Shown here piece by piece: positions 7,365 through 10,859 of a stretch of DNA of 10,859 bases. The stretch's first letter is position 1. Each line of letters begins with the position of its first letter. The position numbers and the translations under genes are program-made. A model generated the notes under the pieces. It saw only the letters and a list, made by a program, of their open reading frames with translations. It was not told the origin of the DNA and ran no database searches. This stretch comes from Candidatus Pelagibacterales bacterium (lineage in GTDB: Bacteria; Pseudomonadota; Alphaproteobacteria; TMED109), in the NCBI GenBank assembly GCA_002732015.1, contig PCCU01000037.1:1-10859 (forward strand), in the 5' to 3' direction.

Positions 7365-7851
7365 AAAGGTTTTTCATGAATATTTTTTTGAGTGCTTAGC
7401 AGCATTTATATTATTAATAGTAATTGACCAAAGTACAAAAATTTTTACTGCAAAGATAATGCTCAATAATATGTTTGAAAACATAGAGATATTTCCTTTT
7501 TTGAACATAGTTTTTGTTAGAAACACTGGAATTAGCTTCGGGCTATTTAGCGATGGTGGCTTGTTAGGTAGATACTTTTTTACTTCATTTGCTATTGTCT
7601 TGGGAAGTATATTACTAATTATTTCTTTCTTCACAAAAGAAAAATTAATGAAGCTGTCTTTATTAATGATATCTAGTGGAGCTATTGGAAATGCTATAGA
7701 TAGAATATATTTTGGTGGTGTAATAGACTTTATAGATTTTTTTATATATACTTTTCACTGGCCTGCGTTTAATTTTGCAGATATTTTTATTACCATTGGG
7801 GTAATACTATTATGTTTTGAAAATATTTTTGGTAAAATACGTAATGACTAA
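7357..7851 (+). CDS. lspA: Lipoprotein signal peptidase (signal peptidase II)
   Basis: An inner-membrane aspartyl protease that removes the signal peptide from diacylglyceryl-modified prolipoproteins. The 164-aa product has four hydrophobic segments (about 13-30, 70-92, 100-112 and 138-155). Conserved family blocks are VIDQSTK (Asp24), RNTGISFGLF (55-64), GNAIDR (111-116, catalytic Asp115) and FNFADIFI (138-145, catalytic Asp142). The ATG overlaps the last 8 bases of ileS in the form ATGAATAA, with no Shine-Dalgarno, so translation probably depends on ribosomes finishing ileS. The next gene encodes a lipoprotein, a likely substrate. Confidence 0.96.
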   Translation: MNKKVFHEYFFECLAAFILLIVIDQSTKIFTAKIMLNNMFENIEIFPFLNIVFVRNTGISFGLFSDGGLLGRYFFTSFAIVLGSILLIISFFTKEKLMKLSLLMISSGAIGNAIDRIYFGGVIDFIDFFIYTFHWPAFNFADIFITIGVILLCFENIFGKIRND

Positions 7852-8203
7852 AAAATTGATGATTAAAAAATCCTTTGCTCTATTTTTTTTACTTTTATTA
7901 TCTTCGTGTAGTTTTTTAAATCCTCAATCTTCTAACGAATTTACGGTCACAAAAAAATCACCATTAGTTATGCCCCCAGATATGAATATGGCTCCACCAG
8001 AGAGCAAGGAAGAAAGAAAAAGAAGTTATAATGGAGAGAAAAGTTTTATCAATGATGATAAAGTAAGTGTCGAAGATATCCTAACAGGAGAAATTAAAAC
8101 TAAAAAAAATATCAATACTAATAAAACAGTAAAAATAAAGAATACTAGAAAGAAACTTGTAAATAAAATATTAAGAACTAAAGCATCTAAAATACTTGAG
8201 TGA
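7844..8203 (+). CDS. BamF-like (DUF3035) outer-membrane lipoprotein
   Basis: A small lipoprotein of 119 aa. The N-terminus is a signal peptide with basic residues, a Phe/Leu core and the lipobox LSSC (Cys22 from this start); Ser at +2 predicts sorting to the outer membrane. The mature part begins with NEFTVTKKSPLVMPPDMNMAPP, matching the hallmark of DUF3035, the alphaproteobacterial family described as BamF, an accessory lipoprotein of the beta-barrel assembly machine. The rest is short, charged and Lys/Asn-rich, with no recognisable domain, and is shorter than I expect for the family. Start choice: ATG 7844 overlaps lspA by 8 bp exactly as at two other junctions; ATG 7859 (Cys17) is possible; ATG 7817 would lengthen the basic N-region and deeply overlap lspA. 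The Bam role rests on the motif and the conserved position after lspA. Confidence 0.8.
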   Translation: MTKKLMIKKSFALFFLLLLSSCSFLNPQSSNEFTVTKKSPLVMPPDMNMAPPESKEERKRSYNGEKSFINDDKVSVEDILTGEIKTKKNINTNKTVKIKNTRKKLVNKILRTKASKILE

Positions 8204-8231
8204 AGCTAGCAAATAAACAATTGAATAATAT

Positions 8232-9455
8232 ATGTTTTTTGATATTAAAAGCTGGAATAATAAAATCAGTTCTAAGGAATTTCAAAATAATAAAAAGGAA
8301 ATTCGTAAATTACTAGATTTAAGAAATAATAAAAAACTTCTAAATGAGTTTAATTTTTTAAATCAGGATATTAAATTATTAAAAAAAAAAATATTTGATA
8401 TTAGCAAAGTTTTTATGGGATTTGAAAAAATTCTACTATTAGGCACAGGGGGCTCTAGCTTAGGAAGTAAAGCCATTTTAGAGGCAGCTTCAAATGATAA
8501 AATAATTTTTATAGAAAATATTGACCCCAAATATGTACTAAAAAAAGTAAAGAGTGTTAAAGAAAAAAAAATATTACTTATTATTATTAGTAAATCTGGA
8601 GAAACATCTGAAGTAATTTCTTTATATCAAGTAATAATTAATTATTTTACTAATATATTTAATTTTAAAAAAAATATTATTATAATAACAGAAGAAAAAA
8701 ACTCTACTTTATACAAATTATGCAAAGAAAAAAAAATAAAATTTATTGAACATAATTCTAAAATTGGTGGTAGATTTTCTTGTTTTAGTGAAACAGGTCT
8801 AATACCAGTAAAATTGGCTGGGCTTAATAGTAATTATATTAAAACTTTGTCAGATAATATTACCAAAGAGTGCTTATATAATAATCAATTCTCTTTAGCC
8901 GAGAATATTTCAATTTTATACCATTTTATTAAAAATAGTAAATATGTAGGACATACTGTTCTATCTTATCAGGACTCACTAAACCCTCTTGTAATGTGGT
9001 ATAGACAGTTGTGGGGAGAGTCTCTAGGAAAGCAAGGAAAGGGAGTTCACATTATTCCTGCTACAGGATCAATAGATCAGCATAGTCAATTGCAAATGTG
9101 GTTAGATGGGCCAGATGACCTTTTTTATACAATTATTATACCTAAAAAAAGAAAAATTGATTTCAAATTAACAGATAATACCAAGTTTTTACCTGCTTAT
9201 TTAAATAAAAAAAAGCTAGGAGATGTTTTAAATACTATGGCAATAGCCACATATAAAGAGCTGGTAAGGGTTGGAAAACCAGTAAGAGTAATTTATTTAG
9301 ATGATGATAGCTTATACCCTGCTATTAAATTAATGTCATTTTTTATGCTAGAAGTTGCATTTTTAGGTAAATATTTAGGAGTCAATCCCTTTGACCAACC
9401 TGCAGTAGAAAAGGTAAAGTTGTTAACAAAAAAGCTATTAATTAACAATGCATAA
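8232..9455 (+). CDS. pgi: Glucose-6-phosphate isomerase, short form
   Basis: Interconverts glucose 6-phosphate and fructose 6-phosphate in glycolysis and gluconeogenesis. The 407-aa length is well under the ~550 aa of the E. coli enzyme and somewhat under the ~450 aa Bacillus form. Two SIS-fold halves are visible: GTGGSSLGSKA (71-81), the sugar-phosphate-binding SKSGETSE (120-127), GGRFSCFS (179-186), WGESLGKQGKG with catalytic Glu263 (261-271), IDQHSQ with His284, and NPFDQPAVEKVK with the likely catalytic Lys396. The start is fixed by an in-frame TAA at 8226-8228; no Shine-Dalgarno is present. A 28-bp gap separates it from the bamF-like gene. It overlaps mutL by 8 bp. Nothing essential is missing, so it should be active. 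Confidence 0.94.
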   Translation: MFFDIKSWNNKISSKEFQNNKKEIRKLLDLRNNKKLLNEFNFLNQDIKLLKKKIFDISKVFMGFEKILLLGTGGSSLGSKAILEAASNDKIIFIENIDPKYVLKKVKSVKEKKILLIIISKSGETSEVISLYQVIINYFTNIFNFKKNIIIITEEKNSTLYKLCKEKKIKFIEHNSKIGGRFSCFSETGLIPVKLAGLNSNYIKTLSDNITKECLYNNQFSLAENISILYHFIKNSKYVGHTVLSYQDSLNPLVMWYRQLWGESLGKQGKGVHIIPATGSIDQHSQLQMWLDGPDDLFYTIIIPKKRKIDFKLTDNTKFLPAYLNKKKLGDVLNTMAIATYKELVRVGKPVRVIYLDDDSLYPAIKLMSFFMLEVAFLGKYLGVNPFDQPAVEKVKLLTKKLLINNA

Positions 9456-10859
9456 AATTAGAGTTCTACCTGATCATATAATAGATAGCATTGCAGCAGG
9501 AGAAGTGATAGAAAGGCCATATTCAATTGTAAAAGAATTGCTTGAAAATTCTATTGATGCAGAAGCTAAAAATATAGAAATTCATGTGGACAGCAATGAT
9601 GATGCTAAAATTACTATTTCCGATGATGGAAAAGGCATTAATGAAGAAGACCTACAATTATGTGTCAAAAGACATGCTACTTCAAAAATATCAAATAATG
9701 ATTTATCAACTATACAAACACTAGGTTTTAGAGGTGAAGCACTTTATGCTATAGCTTCTGTATCTAAAATAGAAATTATAAGTAAAACATCTAATATGGA
9801 GAGTGCAGTAAAAATCATTGTTGAAGAGAATAAGGTTTTAGAAAATAAACCAGCCAAAGGTAAAGAAGGAACGCATATAGTAGTAAAAAATTTATTTAAA
9901 AATTTTCCAGTAAGAAAAAAATTTCTTTCTAATGCAAAAGCAGAAAATTATTATATTAAAGAGATTATAAAAAGTATTGCAATTTCTCATCCCGAAATAA
10001 GCTTTAATTATTTTGAAAATACAAAGCCTAAATTAGTGTTGCTAAATAGAATAAAAGGAAAAAGTTTTGAAAATAGAATAATAGAGATTCTTGGAAGAGA
10101 TTTCTTTGAAAGTTCACTTTATCTAGAAGAAAAAAAAGGCTTATTTTCAATTAAGGGATACATAAGTATTCCTACTTTCAATAAATCTAGCTGGAAAGAT
10201 AGTGTAATTATAGTAAACAATAGAATAATTAAAGATAGAAAAATTTTAGGATTAATTAAGGCTGCATATTCAGGTTTATTAGCAGGTAATAGATTTCCTG
10301 TAGTTGTTTTAAGTCTAATGTGTCCCTTAGAGGAAGTTGATGTTAATGTACATCCTAGGAAAACAGAAGTAGGATTTTTGGATAGAAAAAAAATCAATTC
10401 ACTTTTGATAAAAGTTATTCGTGATAGATTAGATAATGCTGGATTGATTAATTCTGGGATATATGAGAAAAAACTTATTAATAAATTTTCTCAAGAAGAC
10501 AAAAAAAATATTTATACAGAGCCGATATCTTTTTCTCAAGATACTACAACTTATTTCAAAAGTGACTCTAAATTACAAATTGAAAAAAATGATAAAAAAG
10601 TTTTTTCTCATGATATTTATAGGTTAGGTTTTGCAGTAGCACAAATTAATAATATGTTCATTATAGCTCAAACAAAAGATAAGATAATTTTAGTAGATCA
10701 GCATGCCGCGCATGAAAGGATAGTTCTGGAAAAACTAAAATCCTCTTATTTAAACAATAAGATTGATAGACAAGTACTTTTAATGCCAGAAGTTTTAGAA
10801 ATAGAAGGAGATATAAGGTTATTTTTAAATAATAAAGAGAAAATAAAAAAATTAGGAAT
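9448..10859 (+). CDS. mutL: DNA mismatch repair protein MutL (3' end outside window)
   Basis: An ATPase that links mismatch recognition by MutS to strand removal. 470 codons are visible with no stop, and the frame is open to the right edge. The GHKL ATPase domain has IAAGEVIERP (15-24), KELLENSIDA (29-38; catalytic Glu30, Mg-binding Asn34), SDDGKGI (58-64), KRHATSKI (74-81) and GFRGEAL (93-99). The S5-like part carries NNRIIKDR and the conserved VNVHPRKTEV. After a variable linker, the C-terminal domain contains DQHAAHERIVLE (417-428), the metal-binding motif of endonuclease-proficient MutL, so nicking would not need MutH. The remaining C-terminal motifs lie beyond the window; about 120-150 residues are probably missing. 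The ATG overlaps the end of pgi as ATGCATAA, which fixes this start; the second residue begins the family-typical KIRVLPDHI. Confidence 0.96.
   Translation, partial: MHKIRVLPDHIIDSIAAGEVIERPYSIVKELLENSIDAEAKNIEIHVDSNDDAKITISDDGKGINEEDLQLCVKRHATSKISNNDLSTIQTLGFRGEALYAIASVSKIEIISKTSNMESAVKIIVEENKVLENKPAKGKEGTHIVVKNLFKNFPVRKKFLSNAKAENYYIKEIIKSIAISHPEISFNYFENTKPKLVLLNRIKGKSFENRIIEILGRDFFESSLYLEEKKGLFSIKGYISIPTFNKSSWKDSVIIVNNRIIKDRKILGLIKAAYSGLLAGNRFPVVVLSLMCPLEEVDVNVHPRKTEVGFLDRKKINSLLIKVIRDRLDNAGLINSGIYEKKLINKFSQEDKKNIYTEPISFSQDTTTYFKSDSKLQIEKNDKKVFSHDIYRLGFAVAQINNMFIIAQTKDKIILVDQHAAHERIVLEKLKSSYLNNKIDRQVLLMPEVLEIEGDIRLFLNNKEKIKKLG

Noticed and set aside
7187..7634. Two minus-strand open frames (72 and 86 codons) across the ileS-lspA junction
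   Set aside because: Both are antisense to strongly supported genes and show no family features.
8204..8231. Promoter or terminator between the bamF-like gene and pgi
   Set aside because: The gap is 28 bp; the short palindrome GCTAGC is too small for a terminator and has no following T run, and no -35/-10 pair fits.
10119..10397. 92-codon minus-strand open frame in the mutL region
   Set aside because: The plus-strand frame there encodes an uninterrupted, motif-rich MutL, so the minus-strand frame is its shadow.

Overview
The window looks like a piece of a small, streamlined, very AT-rich alphaproteobacterial chromosome. By eye the GC content is about 25-30%; I did not count it. The reasons are a run of neighbours typical of alphaproteobacteria (ribF-ileS-lspA-bamF, then mutL), a lipoprotein carrying the alphaproteobacterial DUF3035/BamF motif, a Nudix protein of the NUDT19-like type, a MutL that keeps its own endonuclease motif, almost no intergenic DNA, and many Lys/Asn/Ile codons. 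TGA is used as a normal stop (ribF, bamF) and Trp is TGG, so the code is standard. A marine lineage such as SAR11, AEGEAN-169 or HIMB59 is plausible, but that placement is inference.

Layout. 1-1054 (+) is the 3' part of a fold-type III ornithine/lysine decarboxylase whose start lies left of the window. It converges, with 3 bp between stop codons, on a minus-strand pair: a Nudix hydrolase (2599 to 1907) followed by spermidine synthase speE (1885 to 1058). The decarboxylase and SpeE are both polyamine enzymes: putrescine (or cadaverine) made by the first would be the aminopropyl acceptor of the second. No S-adenosylmethionine decarboxylase is in view.

An 84-bp gap at 2600-2683 separates the minus-strand pair from a tightly packed plus-strand series that runs off the right edge: LACTB2-like metallo-beta-lactamase-fold hydrolase, ribF, ileS, lspA, a bamF-like lipoprotein, pgi and mutL (truncated at 10859). 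Gaps are 8 and 28 bp, and the other junctions overlap by 4 or 8 bp. Three junctions have the same form, ATGNNTAA, which suggests one long operon with translational coupling. LspA is the signal peptidase that would mature the lipoprotein encoded next to it.

No tRNA, rRNA, insertion sequence, CRISPR array, phage gene or toxin-antitoxin pair is visible, and no gene-free stretch exceeds 84 bp. I found no candidate for a new biological system. The region is core housekeeping DNA, and the points worth a second look are details: recurrent overlap geometry, variant motifs in SpeE, IleS and the Nudix protein, a 15-A run inside a coding region, and the position of pgi between bamF and mutL.
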